A stretch of DNA of 64,000 nt from Mycolicibacter sp. MU0102 (GCF_963378105.1 NZ_OY726398.1:3534001-3598000), one strand, 5' to 3'; counted from the first letter of the stretch, positions 28,703 through 38,362 are shown. A program made the numbers and translations. Notes: generated by a model not told the origin, from the sequence alone.

Positions 28703-30739
28703 ATGCGTTATGTCGTTACCGGCGGTACCGGGTTTATTGGGCGGCGAGCGGTGGCCCGAATTCTGGAGCACAGTCCCGACGCGCAGGTGTGGGTGCTGGT
28801 GCGTCGCGCCTCGCTGGGCCGCTTTGAAGCGCTGGCCTCTGCGAACCGCCAGGCCTGGGGCGAGCGGGTGAATCCGCTGGTCGGCGACCTGACCGAAGAG
28901 AATCTGGGATTGACCGACTCGGCACTCACCGAACTGGGCGACATCGACCACGTGCTGCACTGTGCGGCCATCTACGACATCACCGCCGGTGCGGCCGAAC
29001 AGCAGGCAGCCAACGTCGAGGGCACTCGCGCGGTGATCGGGCTGGCGAAGCGGCTCGACGCCACCTTGTCGCACGTGTCGTCGATCGCGGTGGCCGGCGA
29101 CTACGCCGGTGAGTTCACCGAAGACGACTTCGACATCGGCCAGCAGTTGCCGACCCCGTATCACCAGACCAAGTTCGAGGCCGAGCAGCTGGTGCGCTCG
29201 ACGCCGGGACTGCGCTACCGGGTGTACCGGCCGGCGGTGGTGGTGGGCGATTCCCGCACCGGCGAGATGGACAAGGTCGACGGGCCGTACTACTTCTTTC
29301 CGCTGCTGGCCAAGCTGGCAGCACTGCCCCGGCTCACCCCGATGGCGGTGCCGGACACCGGACGCACCAACGTCGTTCCGGTCGACTACGTCGTCGATGC
29401 GCTGGTCGAGTTGATGCACGCCGACGGATATGACGGGCGCACCTTCCACCTCACCGCGCCGCGCTCCATCGGGCTGCCCGACATCTACCGGGCCGTTGCC
29501 CGAGAGGCCGGGCTTCCGTCGCTGCGCGCCACGCTGCCCGGGGCCGTGGCGGCCCCGGTGCTCAACGTCCGCGGACGGGCCCGGGTGTGGCGCAACATGA
29601 TGGCCACCCAGCTGGGTCTTCCCGCCGAGGTGCTCGACCTGGTGAACCTGCGACCGACCTTCGTCGCCGACGCCACCCGCGCGGCGCTGGGTGGCCGCGT
29701 CCAGCTGCCCGAGTTCACCGACTACGCACCGGCGCTGTGGCGGCATTGGGCGCAGCATCTGGATCCCGACCGGGCCCGCCGCGACGATCCGGCCGGGCCC
29801 CTGGTCGGGCGGCACGTCATCATCACCGGGGCGTCCAGCGGGATCGGTCGGGCCTCGGCGATCGCCGTGGCCGAGCGCGGCGCCACGGTGTTCGCGCTGG
29901 CCCGCAGCGCCGGCGCCCTCGACGAGCTGGTGGCCGAGATCCGCGCCGAGGGCGGGCAGGCCCACGCGTTCAGCTGCGACGTCACCGATTCGGCGTCGGT
30001 GGAGCACACGGTCAAGGACATCCTGGGCCGATTCGGCCACGTCGACTACCTGGTCAACAACGCCGGCCGGTCGATCCGCCGCTCGGTGGTGAACTCCACC
30101 GATCGGCTGCACGACTACGAGCGCACGATGGCGGTCAACTACTTCGGTGCGGTGCGGATGGTGCTGGCTTTGCTGCCGCACTGGCGGGAACGACGGTTCG
30201 GGCATGTCGTCAATGTCTCCAGCGTGGGGGTACAGGCGAACAGTCCCAAGTACAGCGCGTATGTGCCCACCAAGGCGGCGCTGGACGCGTTCGCCGACGT
30301 GGTGTCGACCGAAACCCTGTCGGACCACATCACGTTCACCACCATCCACATGCCGCTGGTGGCCACCCCGATGATCGCGCCGACCGGAAAACTGGTGCCG
30401 ATGGGGGCGATCAGCGCCGAACACGCGGCGGCCATGGTGGTGCGCGGCCTGGTCGAGAAGCCGGACCGGATCGACACCCCGTCGGGCACGCTGGGCCAGG
30501 CCGGCAACTACTTCACGCCCCGGCTGTCCCGCCGGATCCTGCACCAGCTTTATCTGGGCTATCCGGACTCGGCCGCGGCTCGCGGCGTGGCGCCCCCAGA
30601 AACCACCGAAGCTGTTGCATCCGTTGCGGCACACCCGACTCGACGCCGCCCGAAGCGGCCGTCGCGGGCGATCCCCCGGGTACGGGCGCCCCGCCCGGTC
30701 AAGCGGGCGGTGCGGTTGGTTCCGGGCGTGTACTGGTGA
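28703..30739 (+). CDS. acrA1: Fatty acyl-CoA reductase / short-chain dehydrogenase fusion (AcrA1-like)
   Basis: 678-residue two-domain protein. The N-terminal extended SDR reductase domain (1-360) starts MRYVVTGGTGFIGRRAV and has the catalytic-like YHQTKFEAEQL. The C-terminal classical SDR domain (about 365-620) starts GRHVIITGASSGIGRASAIA and has NNAGRSIRR, VNVSSVGVQANSPKYSAYVPTKAAL with the catalytic Ser-Tyr-Lys. The same architecture is found in mycobacterial acyl-CoA reductases that make fatty aldehydes or alcohols. ATG 28703 is supported by the Rossmann motif beginning immediately. A basic tail (RRRPKRPSRAIPRVRAPRPVKRAVR) ends the protein. Confidence 0.92.
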   Translation: MRYVVTGGTGFIGRRAVARILEHSPDAQVWVLVRRASLGRFEALASANRQAWGERVNPLVGDLTEENLGLTDSALTELGDIDHVLHCAAIYDITAGAAEQQAANVEGTRAVIGLAKRLDATLSHVSSIAVAGDYAGEFTEDDFDIGQQLPTPYHQTKFEAEQLVRSTPGLRYRVYRPAVVVGDSRTGEMDKVDGPYYFFPLLAKLAALPRLTPMAVPDTGRTNVVPVDYVVDALVELMHADGYDGRTFHLTAPRSIGLPDIYRAVAREAGLPSLRATLPGAVAAPVLNVRGRARVWRNMMATQLGLPAEVLDLVNLRPTFVADATRAALGGRVQLPEFTDYAPALWRHWAQHLDPDRARRDDPAGPLVGRHVIITGASSGIGRASAIAVAERGATVFALARSAGALDELVAEIRAEGGQAHAFSCDVTDSASVEHTVKDILGRFGHVDYLVNNAGRSIRRSVVNSTDRLHDYERTMAVNYFGAVRMVLALLPHWRERRFGHVVNVSSVGVQANSPKYSAYVPTKAALDAFADVVSTETLSDHITFTTIHMPLVATPMIAPTGKLVPMGAISAEHAAAMVVRGLVEKPDRIDTPSGTLGQAGNYFTPRLSRRILHQLYLGYPDSAAARGVAPPETTEAVASVAAHPTRRRPKRPSRAIPRVRAPRPVKRAVRLVPGVYW

Positions 30740-30749
30740 GCCTGCGCTC

Positions 30750-31766
30750 GTGACGCTGCCCGTCTTCGCCGACTTCGATACCGGCGTCGACGACGCGGTC
30801 GCGCTGGTGTACCTGCTGGCCAGCCCGGATGCCGAACTTGTGGGGATCGCGTCGACCGGCGGAAACGTTGCAGTGCAGCAGGTCTGCCGCAACAACCTGG
30901 CCCTGTTGGAGTTGTGCGGGGCGACCGACGTCCCGGTGTCGCAGGGCGCCGACAGACTGGCCCGCACCGCGGAGAACATCCACGGCCCGCAGGGGCTGGG
31001 GTACGCCGAGTTGCCGCCCGGCACCGGACAACTCACCGGATCCGACGCCGCCGCAGCCTGGGTCGCCGCCGCGCGGGAACATCCGGGACAGCTGATCGGT
31101 CTGGTCACCGGACCGCTGACCAACCTGGCATTGGCGCTGCGGGCCGAGCCTGCACTGCCCACGCTGCTGCGTCGGCTGGTGATCATGGGCGGCGCGTTCT
31201 CCGGCGAGCGGTCCGGCTGGGCCGAGTTCAACATCGGATTCGATCCGGAGGCGGCCGCTGAGGTGCTCACGACATGGGGAACGGTTGCGCCGCAACGGCT
31301 CCCGATCGTGTGCGGCCTGGATCTGACCCGGCACATCGCGATCACGCCGGCGATCCTGGCGCGGCTGTCCGCGCCGAACCGCCGCATGAGCCCGGTGGTT
31401 CAGCGAGGCTCGACGAAGGAGAGGCGAAGCTGGAACCGCCGCATGAGCCCGGTGGTTCGGATGCTCAACGACGCGCTGCGGTTCTATTTCGAGGCACACG
31501 AGGCGCGCGGCCACGGCTACCTGGCGTATCTGCACGATCCGCTGGCCGCGGCGGTCGCACTGGAACCCACCCTGGTGACGACTCGCCCGGCTGCGGTGCG
31601 GGTCGAGCTTGCTCCCGGCGATGCGCGCGGGCGCACGATCCCCGACTGGGATGCCGCACAGCCCAACGCGCTGATCGGGGTGGGCGTCGACCCGGCGGTG
31701 TTCTTCGACCGGTTCGTGCAGCGGGTCAGCGCATTCGCCCGCGCTCTCCCACCGAACGTGTACTGA
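30750..31766 (+). CDS. iunH: Inosine-uridine preferring nucleoside hydrolase, with an in-frame repeat insertion
   Basis: Nucleoside hydrolase that splits ribonucleosides into base and ribose. The calcium-binding N-terminal motif is DFDTGVDDAVAL, followed by GIASTGGNV, HGPQGLGYAELP, GPLTNLALAL and MGGAFSGERSGWAEFNIGFDPEAA. The C-terminal active-site region YLHDPLAAAVAL is present. Around residues 210-237 the motif RRMSPVV appears twice, about 20 residues apart, flanking QRGSTKERRSW. This segment is a copy of a dispersed DNA repeat (31376-31461) and keeps the frame open. Whether the enzyme still works is unknown. The GTG start lies 10 bases after acrA1. Confidence 0.92.
   Translation: MTLPVFADFDTGVDDAVALVYLLASPDAELVGIASTGGNVAVQQVCRNNLALLELCGATDVPVSQGADRLARTAENIHGPQGLGYAELPPGTGQLTGSDAAAAWVAAAREHPGQLIGLVTGPLTNLALALRAEPALPTLLRRLVIMGGAFSGERSGWAEFNIGFDPEAAAEVLTTWGTVAPQRLPIVCGLDLTRHIAITPAILARLSAPNRRMSPVVQRGSTKERRSWNRRMSPVVRMLNDALRFYFEAHEARGHGYLAYLHDPLAAAVALEPTLVTTRPAAVRVELAPGDARGRTIPDWDAAQPNALIGVGVDPAVFFDRFVQRVSAFARALPPNVY
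31376..31461 (-). repeat. Dispersed structured repeat, copy inserted in frame in the nucleoside hydrolase gene
   Basis: On the minus strand, hairpin-forming ends (AACCACCG / CGGCGGTT type) flank a 35-base core at 31400-31434 that matches 17447-17481 in 32 of 35 positions. The 21-base segment at 31381-31401 recurs exactly 60 bases later at 31441-31461, so the insertion adds a multiple of three. Confidence 0.75.
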
Positions 31767-31839
31767 GGGCGATTTCGGAGCCGAATTCTCGTCCTGAGTA
31801 CACGTTCGTTCCCTTCCCCCCGCGCGGCAATTGACCGGA

Positions 31840-33435
31840 TCACTCGTACACCCCCTCCAGATACCACCGCCGCAGCCGGTAACACAGCAGCAGCGCCTGC
31901 CCGGGCGCTGCACTGCCCGAAGAGTCCTCCAGCAGCGCCTGAACCCGGGCGGTGCGCCCGGACCCCGGCCCCTCCCGCTGCGGGTCCCACCACCGTTCGT
32001 CGACCGGCCAGGGACCGGCCCACCAGCGCAGCCGGTCGTCGCGGCCCCGCGCGACCAGCCACGCCGGGTCGGCGGAGAAGAATCCCCGGCCCGTCACCCG
32101 GATCGGATTACGTTCGGCGTCAAGCAGTTCCACCGGGTCGTCGAGCAGTACCGCCGGCGAGGGTTCGGGGAGTCGGCCGGGCCATGGCTGGCGCGGGTCG
32201 GCCAGCGGCACCGGCTCGTCCCCCAGGGGGGTCAAGGTGATGCGCTCGGCGGGGCCGCGGCCGCCGGAGAGCACCGGCACCCGCACCGCTTCGGGGCCGA
32301 GCAGGCCCTGCACCCGCACCAGGGCGCGGCGGGCACGCAGCCGGTCCTCCTCCCCGAGGCCACCCCACAGCGGTAACTGCAGCGCCTCGGTCGCCGAGAG
32401 CACCTCCACCGGCTCCAGCCGCAGCTGCGTCACCGGGCCCGTCGGCCGATCGGAGCCGACGCGGCTGTTCAGCCAGCCGTCCAGCTGCCAGCGCACCCGA
32501 TCCGCGGTGGCGTCCTCGGTCAACGGCTCGGCACATCGCCACACCCGAGTCAGCTCTTCCCCGGTGTCGGTGACGGCGTGAATGGCCAGCCGGGTGCAGC
32601 CGACCCCGGCGGCCATCAGCGTCCGGTGCAGTACACCGGCCAGCGAGCGCCCGGCGAAGGCCGCGGCGTCGACCCGGTCGAGCGGCGGATCGCAGTGCAG
32701 CACGGCCTCGAGATCCGGCGTGGGCTCCCGCCCGGACGGCCCGCGTTCCGGCTCGGCGCGGGCGAACCGGTGCGCGATGAGCGCGTCGGGGCCGAACCGC
32801 GAGGTGACATCCGGACGGGGCAGCGCCGCGAATTGCCCGATGGTCCGAATACCCAGGCGCCACAACAAGTCGACCAGGCCGTCACGCCCGGGACCGGACA
32901 GGCTGGGCTCGGCGGCCAGCTGCCGGATCGACAGCGCCGACAGGAAGCGGGCGCCTGTTCCGGGCGGCACCACGGCGCCGGCACGTGCGGCGAGCACCGC
33001 GGTGGAGAGCCCGTCGGCAATCCCGACCTGGCATTCGACATCGGTCGCGGCCACTGCATCGACGAGGCGTTCGGCGGCCTGCTCCTCGGAGCCGAAGGCG
33101 CGCACCGCACCGCGCACCGACACCACCAGCAGCCCGGGCCGCAACACCTCAGCGGCCGGCATCAGTTCGTCGACCGCGGCCAGGACCGGCTCGAACAGCC
33201 GAGCATCGCGATCGGTGTCGGCGGCCACCACATGCAGCGCCGGACAGCGGGCCGCCGCCTCTCGGCGTCGCAGCCCACGTCGGACCCCCGCCGCACGGGC
33301 GCCCGCCGAACAGGCGATCACCCGGTTGGCCAGAGTGACCGCAATCGGCGCGGTGGCCGGCAGCCCCGCCGCGGCCGCCGCGGCGACCGCGGGCCAGTCC
33401 ATGCACCACAGCGCCAGTACTCGAGAGTCGGCCAT
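31840..33435 (-). CDS. imuB: Mutasome Y-family polymerase-like protein ImuB
   Basis: 531-residue inactive Y-family polymerase homologue that bridges DnaE2 to the beta clamp. The clamp-binding motif QLPLWG is visible in EALQLPLWGGLGEED (about 355-360). The N-terminal palm begins RVLALWCMDWPAVAAAAAAGLP without the catalytic acidic pair of active Y-family enzymes. The helix-hairpin region GLVDLLWRLGIRTIGQFAALPRPDVTSRFG is intact. It follows imuA' by 11 bases, so the two are one operon under the SOS box at 34174. Convergent with iunH; a small TTCGG/CCGAA stem near 31775 may end transcription. Confidence 0.95.
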   Translation of the reverse strand: MADSRVLALWCMDWPAVAAAAAAGLPATAPIAVTLANRVIACSAGARAAGVRRGLRRREAAARCPALHVVAADTDRDARLFEPVLAAVDELMPAAEVLRPGLLVVSVRGAVRAFGSEEQAAERLVDAVAATDVECQVGIADGLSTAVLAARAGAVVPPGTGARFLSALSIRQLAAEPSLSGPGRDGLVDLLWRLGIRTIGQFAALPRPDVTSRFGPDALIAHRFARAEPERGPSGREPTPDLEAVLHCDPPLDRVDAAAFAGRSLAGVLHRTLMAAGVGCTRLAIHAVTDTGEELTRVWRCAEPLTEDATADRVRWQLDGWLNSRVGSDRPTGPVTQLRLEPVEVLSATEALQLPLWGGLGEEDRLRARRALVRVQGLLGPEAVRVPVLSGGRGPAERITLTPLGDEPVPLADPRQPWPGRLPEPSPAVLLDDPVELLDAERNPIRVTGRGFFSADPAWLVARGRDDRLRWWAGPWPVDERWWDPQREGPGSGRTARVQALLEDSSGSAAPGQALLLCYRLRRWYLEGVYE

Positions 33436-33446
33436 GAGAAGGCTCG

Positions 33447-34145
33447 CTACCCAGCCCTGGTTCGCCCGGCCGCGCGTCCGGCGGCCCGCACCTCGAGCCG
33501 CACCGCGCCGATCCGGCCGAAGCCCGGAACCGAGGCGCAGCCTGTCGTCTCATAACCGCTCACCCGGGCGTCCAACTGCAGCGCCGTGCCCTGCCAGGTG
33601 CCGCCGGAGACCAGCAGGGTGCAGCCCCGGTGCCGCGCGCGGGCCAGCACCACCCGGGTGCGCGCCGGCGGCACCGATCGGCCGCCCAGTCCGAGCACCA
33701 CCAGATCCATGCCGTCCATCAGCACCGCGGCCACCTCCACCGGGTCGTTACCGGGGTCGGGGATCACCGCGAGCCGGCTCAGGTCGGCGCCCATCTCGGA
33801 GGCGGCCAGCAGCCCGAGATCCGGCTGACCGACGATGGCTGCGTTACCGCCGGCCGCCGTCACCGTGGCCACCATGCTCAGCATCAGCGAGCGGGCCCCC
33901 GAGAGCACCGCCACCGTGCCGCGCGGCAGTCCGGCGGGCAACACCCCGGCCAGCAGCGACGGGACCGGCAGCACAGCGTCGGAGGCCGGGGCCACCGGAG
34001 AGGTCGTAGCCGACGGTCCGACCCCCCGCCGGCCCGCGCCCACCTTGCCCGACACCGCCGCCATCTGCCGACGCAGCTGTTCTAGCTGGTCGGCGCGATT
34101 TTTTCCGGAGCTATGACGTTGCCCCAAGTCCACCGCCGCCGTCAT
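33447..34145 (-). CDS. imuA': Mutasome RecA-like protein ImuA'
   Basis: 232-residue RecA-fold protein of the actinobacterial ImuA' type, essential for damage-induced mutagenesis with ImuB and DnaE2. Features are the N-terminal [65 protein letters not shown] and [41 protein letters not shown] 34145 is chosen over the longer open frame to 34220 because GGAGG precedes it by five bases and the SOS box lies just upstream of it. Start [11 protein letters not shown]. Confidence 0.93.
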   Translation of the reverse strand: MTAAVDLGQRHSSGKNRADQLEQLRRQMAAVSGKVGAGRRGVGPSATTSPVAPASDAVLPVPSLLAGVLPAGLPRGTVAVLSGARSLMLSMVATVTAAGGNAAIVGQPDLGLLAASEMGADLSRLAVIPDPGNDPVEVAAVLMDGMDLVVLGLGGRSVPPARTRVVLARARHRGCTLLVSGGTWQGTALQLDARVSGYETTGCASVPGFGRIGAVRLEVRAAGRAAGRTRAG

Positions 34146-34173
34146 GATCGCCTCCGGAAACACTCGAATATGT

Positions 34174-34189
34174 TCGAAACTATGTTCGA
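34174..34189. promoter_or_regulatory. SOS box (LexA site) of imuA'-imuB
   Basis: TCGAAA-CTAT-GTTCGA has one mismatch to TCGAAC-N4-GTTCGA and ends 28 bases before the imuA' ATG. A further half-site TCGAAT at 34164-34169 pairs with GTTCGA at 34172-34177 at a spacing of only two, so it is probably not an independent site. Confidence 0.85.
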
Positions 34190-34340
34190 TTGACCCGAGT
34201 GAACACTCCCCCACCGACAACCGTCAAGCCGGATCTTCCGGCGGCGCATCAACGGCCCCTCACGCCCCATCAGCACCGCACCAAAGTCCGCCAACCGCCG
34301 ACGATTGGTACAGAGTTCAAAATATGTAACACTGTTCCGC

Positions 34341-35195
34341 ATGACCCAATCCGTGGAGTCCGACGCCGCTACCGACGCCCTGCCGCTGGGGCCGCAGTCC
34401 CTGGTGTGGCGCTACTTCGGCGACAACCGGATGTTCTTGATCGGGCCTCGGCCCGCGGTGCTGCAGAACATGCTCGCCGAGCTCGGCCAGGGCGTGCTGG
34501 ATCACTCGGTGTTCTTCACCGACACCGCCGCGCGCATCAAACGTTCCCTGCCGCCGATCTTCATGACCGTCTACGGCGACGACTCGGACAACACCGGCCA
34601 GCAGGTCCGCGACTTCCACCACAACATCAAGGGGACGATGCCCGACGGAAACCGGTATCACGCCCTGGATCCCGAGACCTACTTCTGGGCGCACGCTACC
34701 TTCGTCGAGCAGGTGCTGTACTTCGCCGACACCTTCGTCAAGCGGCTGACCCCCGCCGACAAGGAGCAGATCTACCTCGAATCGAAGACCTGGTATCGCC
34801 GCTACGGTGTCAGCGACCGGGCGATGCCGGCCGACTACGCCGCGTTCGAGCGCTACTGGAATCAGATGCTGGACAAGGTTCTCGTCGACCACCCCACCGC
34901 CAAGTACGGCGTCGGCTATGTCACCAAAGGCTTCCCCTGCCCCAAGGGTGTGCCGCCGATGCTGTGGCGGCCGATCTCGATGGTCTTCAATCCGCTCGCA
35001 GCGTTTCTCACCACCGGCGGTATGCCGCCGAGCACCCGCACCCAACTGGGTCTGCCGTGGAGTGATCGCCACGAGCGGCGCTATCAGCGGTTCGCCGCGG
35101 TCTGCCGGTCGCGGCCCGTCAACTGGGCGTGGGATCATTTGCCGATGCGACTGCGCTACAACCAATTCGCCTATGCCGGCTACACCCGGAACTGA
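34341..35195 (+). CDS. DUF2236 (MpaB/latex-clearing-like) oxygenase family protein
   Basis: 284-residue member of the DUF2236 family, related to the haem protein latex-clearing oxygenase. Typical blocks are [87 protein letters not shown] and [11 protein letters not shown]. The HxxI and H-in-HAT positions are candidate haem ligands. The reaction is unknown. ATG 34341 is chosen because the upstream extension has no similarity. The gene overlaps the following TetR regulator by 23 bases and is divergent from imuA'. Confidence 0.85.
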   Translation: MTQSVESDAATDALPLGPQSLVWRYFGDNRMFLIGPRPAVLQNMLAELGQGVLDHSVFFTDTAARIKRSLPPIFMTVYGDDSDNTGQQVRDFHHNIKGTMPDGNRYHALDPETYFWAHATFVEQVLYFADTFVKRLTPADKEQIYLESKTWYRRYGVSDRAMPADYAAFERYWNQMLDKVLVDHPTAKYGVGYVTKGFPCPKGVPPMLWRPISMVFNPLAAFLTTGGMPPSTRTQLGLPWSDRHERRYQRFAAVCRSRPVNWAWDHLPMRLRYNQFAYAGYTRN

Positions 35196-35775
35196 CCCGG
35201 CGACCACCGCCATCCTCGATGCCGCGGTCGCCGAGTTCGAGCAGCACGGCTTCCGGCGTGTCGCACTCGACGACGTCGCCCGCCGCGCCGGGGTCAGCCG
35301 CACCACCATCTATCGCCGGTTCGCCGGCCGTGACGAGCTGGTCGCCGCGGTCATCGACTGGGAGAATGCCGTACTCTACGACGACATCGCCGCCGAGCTG
35401 AAAAACTCTGGCCCCCAGTCGAATTACTATGTCGAGGCGTTCACCTCGGCGATCATGCAGTTTCGCCGGCATCGGGTGCTCAACCGGATGATCACCGACG
35501 AGCCGGCGCTGGCTCTGGCGCTGGGCCAGCGGCACTACGACGCGATCGTGGACCGGATGTCCGAAGCGCTGCGGGTGATCTTCCCAGCCGGGTTCGCCGA
35601 ACGCATCGGCCCGCAGGTGGTCACCGAATTGGCCGACACCATCCTGCGCTACGCCGCGATGGCACTGTTATTGCCGTCGCGCGAACCGCTGGAGTCCGCC
35701 GAGGACATCCGCAGGTTCGCGACCGTGCATTTTCTGCCGAGTCTTCCCGCGGCACTGCGCGCAATGCCGATGTAG
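35173..35775 (+). CDS. TetR family transcriptional regulator
   Basis: 200-residue TetR/AcrR-type repressor. The N-terminal helix-turn-helix is [48 protein letters not shown]; the remaining all-helical part should bind a ligand. Its ATG lies within the 3' end of the DUF2236 gene (23-base overlap), so the two are translated from one message and the regulator probably controls it. No recognisable operator was found upstream of 34341. Confidence 0.9.
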   Translation: MPATPGTDPATTAILDAAVAEFEQHGFRRVALDDVARRAGVSRTTIYRRFAGRDELVAAVIDWENAVLYDDIAAELKNSGPQSNYYVEAFTSAIMQFRRHRVLNRMITDEPALALALGQRHYDAIVDRMSEALRVIFPAGFAERIGPQVVTELADTILRYAAMALLLPSREPLESAEDIRRFATVHFLPSLPAALRAMPM

Positions 35776-35791
35776 GGGTTACCCCACTCGA

Positions 35792-36703
35792 TCAGAGCGC
35801 CGCACTGACTCCCATCGAGGCAGCCACCTCGGGCATGTAGCGCTCCGCGAGCAGGGTCGCGATGGCCTCGACATCACTGGCCAGTGGATACATGTGGCGA
35901 TATTGCAGCACCTGTTTGCCGATCAACCCGAGTCGCTCGGTGAACGTCGGCATGCGGCCCGGATCCAGCAACGGGGTGTTGAACGGCGCGCAGTCGGAAC
36001 GCTGAAACTCGAAGGCGGCGCTGATCCGCGGCGCGGCTCCGAGGCGGCTGCCACGCCCGCCCCAGTGCAGGACTGCCTGATTCCAGGCGAACATGGTGCC
36101 CGCCGTGGCCGGCAGCGCCCGAATGTCCTGGAGATTGCGGACCACAGCGTTGTCCGGCCCGTCCCATCGACGCTCGACGAACCGATCATCGAGATGGGCG
36201 GGCAACATGTACATACATCCGTTGAGCGGGGTGGCATCGGTGAACGGGAGCCACACGGTCAGCGTGTGAGGCGAGTTGTCGTCATCGAGGGTGTTGATCA
36301 GCTTGTCCCGGTGCGGTCCCCAACCCACGGCGTTATCGCTGGGGTTCACATGCCAGACCCAGAAGTCGGGCAACGCCTGGTACCCCTCGCCCATCACGCT
36401 GGACAGGAACTCCGAAAGCCCCTGGAAAGCCAGCCACAGCTCGTCATAGACGAAGGCGAAAGCCAGTGGGATTCCTTGTTGGAACAGCGTCGACACGCCC
36501 GCGCGAATGGGCGCGATAGCCGCTTCCGGCAGGGCGTCGGGGACCTGGACGTAGCCCTCGCGCTTCAAATTGGCCAGCTGGGTGTCGAGCTCACCGACCG
36601 CAGCCGATGGGCGGGCACCCCCGGCTTCTATCGACATTCCTGGACACAGCTGCGTCCAGAATTCGCGACGTTGAACGTCGGCAGCCGAAAGCACAGCGGT
36701 CAT
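35792..36703 (-). CDS. Phytanoyl-CoA dioxygenase (PhyH) family protein
   Basis: 303-residue Fe(II)/2-oxoglutarate-dependent oxygenase homologue. The metal-binding facial triad is suggested by GPHRDKLIN (His-x-Asp) and the distal His in VLHWGGRGSRLG, whose Arg would hold 2-oxoglutarate. TVWLPFTDATPLNGCMYMLPAHLDDRF is a typical PhyH double-stranded beta-helix stretch. Substrate unknown. ATG 36703 is chosen because GGGAG lies eight bases upstream, within the guaA stop region; an in-frame ATG at 36718 overlaps guaA. Probably co-transcribed after guaA. Confidence 0.85.
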   Translation of the reverse strand: MTAVLSAADVQRREFWTQLCPGMSIEAGGARPSAAVGELDTQLANLKREGYVQVPDALPEAAIAPIRAGVSTLFQQGIPLAFAFVYDELWLAFQGLSEFLSSVMGEGYQALPDFWVWHVNPSDNAVGWGPHRDKLINTLDDDNSPHTLTVWLPFTDATPLNGCMYMLPAHLDDRFVERRWDGPDNAVVRNLQDIRALPATAGTMFAWNQAVLHWGGRGSRLGAAPRISAAFEFQRSDCAPFNTPLLDPGRMPTFTERLGLIGKQVLQYRHMYPLASDVEAIATLLAERYMPEVAASMGVSAAL

Positions 36704-36708
36704 CGTGG

Positions 36709-38274
36709 CTACTCCCACTCAATAGTGCCGGGTGGTTTGCTGGTGACGTCCAACACTACGCGGTTGACCTCGGAAACCTCATTGGTTATCCGGGTTGAGA
36801 TCCGCTCCAGCACCTCGTAGGGCACCCGAGTCCAGTCGGCGGTCATGGCGTCCTCGCTGGACACCGGCCGCAGCACGATCGGATGGCCGTAAGTCCGGCC
36901 GTCGCCCTGCACCCCCACCGAACGGACATCGGCCAGCAGCACCACCGGGCACTGCCAGATCTGGTGGTCCAGACCGGCGGCGGTCAACTCCTCGCGGGCT
37001 ATCGCGTCGGCCGCCCGCAATGTCGCCAGCCGCGGGCCGGTGACCTCGCCGACGATCCGGATGCCCAGACCGGGGCCCGGGAACGGTTGGCGGGCAACGA
37101 TCTCCTCCGGCAGTCCCAACTCGCGTCCGACCGCACGCACCTCGTCTTTGAACAGCAGCCGCAGCGGCTCGACGAGGCTGAACTTCAGGTCGTCGGGCAG
37201 CCCGCCGACGTTGTGGTGGCTCTTGATGTTCGCGGTGCCGGTCCCGCCGCCGGATTCCACCACGTCCGGATACAGCGTGCCCTGCACCAGGAACTCGACT
37301 CCCCCTTCAGAAGCGTGGTCTCCCAAGGTGTCTCGCACCGCACCCTCAAACGCCCGGATGAACTGGCGCCCGATGATCTTTCGCTTGCCTTCGGGGTCGG
37401 ACACCCCCGACAGCGCGTCAAGGAACACCGCTTCGGCGTCCACGGTGACCAGCTTGGCGCCGGTGGCCGAGACGAAGTCGTTCTGCACCTGCTCGCGCTC
37501 CCCGGCGCGCAACAGCCCATGGTCGACGAACACACACGTCAGGCGGTCACCGATGGCGCGCTGCACCAGCGCCGCGGCCACCGCGGAGTCCACCCCGCCG
37601 GACAGTCCGCAGATGGCGTGGCCGTCACCGATCTGTTCGCGCACCTGCTCGATCAGCGCATCGGCGATGTTGGCGGGCGTCCAGGCCGCGTCGATGCCGG
37701 CGAACTCGTGCAGGAACCGGCTGAGCACCCGCTGCCCGTAGGGGGTGTGCAACACCTCGGGGTGGTACTGCACCCCGGCCAGCCGGCGGGCGCGGTTCTC
37801 GAACGCCGCCACCGGGGCACCCGCGGTACCGGCCACCACGGTGAACCCGTCCGGCGCAGCGGTCACCGCGTCGCCGTGGCTCATCCACACCGGCTGGGTG
37901 CCCGGCAGGCCCGAGTGCAGTTCCCCACCGGTCACCGTCAGTTCGGTGCGGCCGTACTCACTGGTCCCGGTGTGCTCGACGGTGCCGCCCAGCGCGGCCG
38001 CCATGGCTTGAAAGCCATAACAGATGCCGAACACCGGAATGTCCAGGTCAAACAGCGCCGGATCGAGCTGCGGGGCCCCCTCGGCGTAGACGCTGGCCGG
38101 TCCGCCGGACAGCACGATCGCCAGCGGATCGCGCGCGGCGATCTCTTCGACGGTCGCGGTGTGCGGGAGAACCTCGGAGAACACCCGCGCCTCCCGAACC
38201 CGGCGGGCGATCAATTGGGCGTACTGCGCGCCGAAGTCGATGACCAAGACGGGGCGAGACGATGGTGATGACAC
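36709..38274 (-). CDS. guaA: GMP synthase (glutamine-hydrolysing)
   Basis: Converts XMP to GMP with glutamine and ATP. The 521 residues have the class-I amidotransferase domain ([20 protein letters not shown], nucleophile Cys in VFGICYGFQ, His-Glu in GVQYHPEV). The ATP-pyrophosphatase domain carries the P-loop [16 protein letters not shown], and the C-terminal dimerisation domain includes [19 protein letters not shown] and ends [12 protein letters not shown]. With guaB2 and guaB3 downstream in the window it completes guanine nucleotide synthesis. Divergent from the beta-phosphoglucomutase gene. Confidence 0.98.
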   Translation of the reverse strand: MSSPSSRPVLVIDFGAQYAQLIARRVREARVFSEVLPHTATVEEIAARDPLAIVLSGGPASVYAEGAPQLDPALFDLDIPVFGICYGFQAMAAALGGTVEHTGTSEYGRTELTVTGGELHSGLPGTQPVWMSHGDAVTAAPDGFTVVAGTAGAPVAAFENRARRLAGVQYHPEVLHTPYGQRVLSRFLHEFAGIDAAWTPANIADALIEQVREQIGDGHAICGLSGGVDSAVAAALVQRAIGDRLTCVFVDHGLLRAGEREQVQNDFVSATGAKLVTVDAEAVFLDALSGVSDPEGKRKIIGRQFIRAFEGAVRDTLGDHASEGGVEFLVQGTLYPDVVESGGGTGTANIKSHHNVGGLPDDLKFSLVEPLRLLFKDEVRAVGRELGLPEEIVARQPFPGPGLGIRIVGEVTGPRLATLRAADAIAREELTAAGLDHQIWQCPVVLLADVRSVGVQGDGRTYGHPIVLRPVSSEDAMTADWTRVPYEVLERISTRITNEVSEVNRVVLDVTSKPPGTIEWE

Positions 38275-38362
38275 GCAAAGAGTCTAGTGGCGGCGAAAGT
38301 CAGCCGGACCAACGGCGGGCATGGTGAAGTGTAGGCACGCCGGATCGCCGGAGGGAGAACAC

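Noticed and set aside
28619..31387. Minus-strand open frame of over 900 codons antisense to acrA1 and iunH
   Set aside because: Shadow of two well-supported plus-strand genes; composition is that of an antisense frame with no motif.
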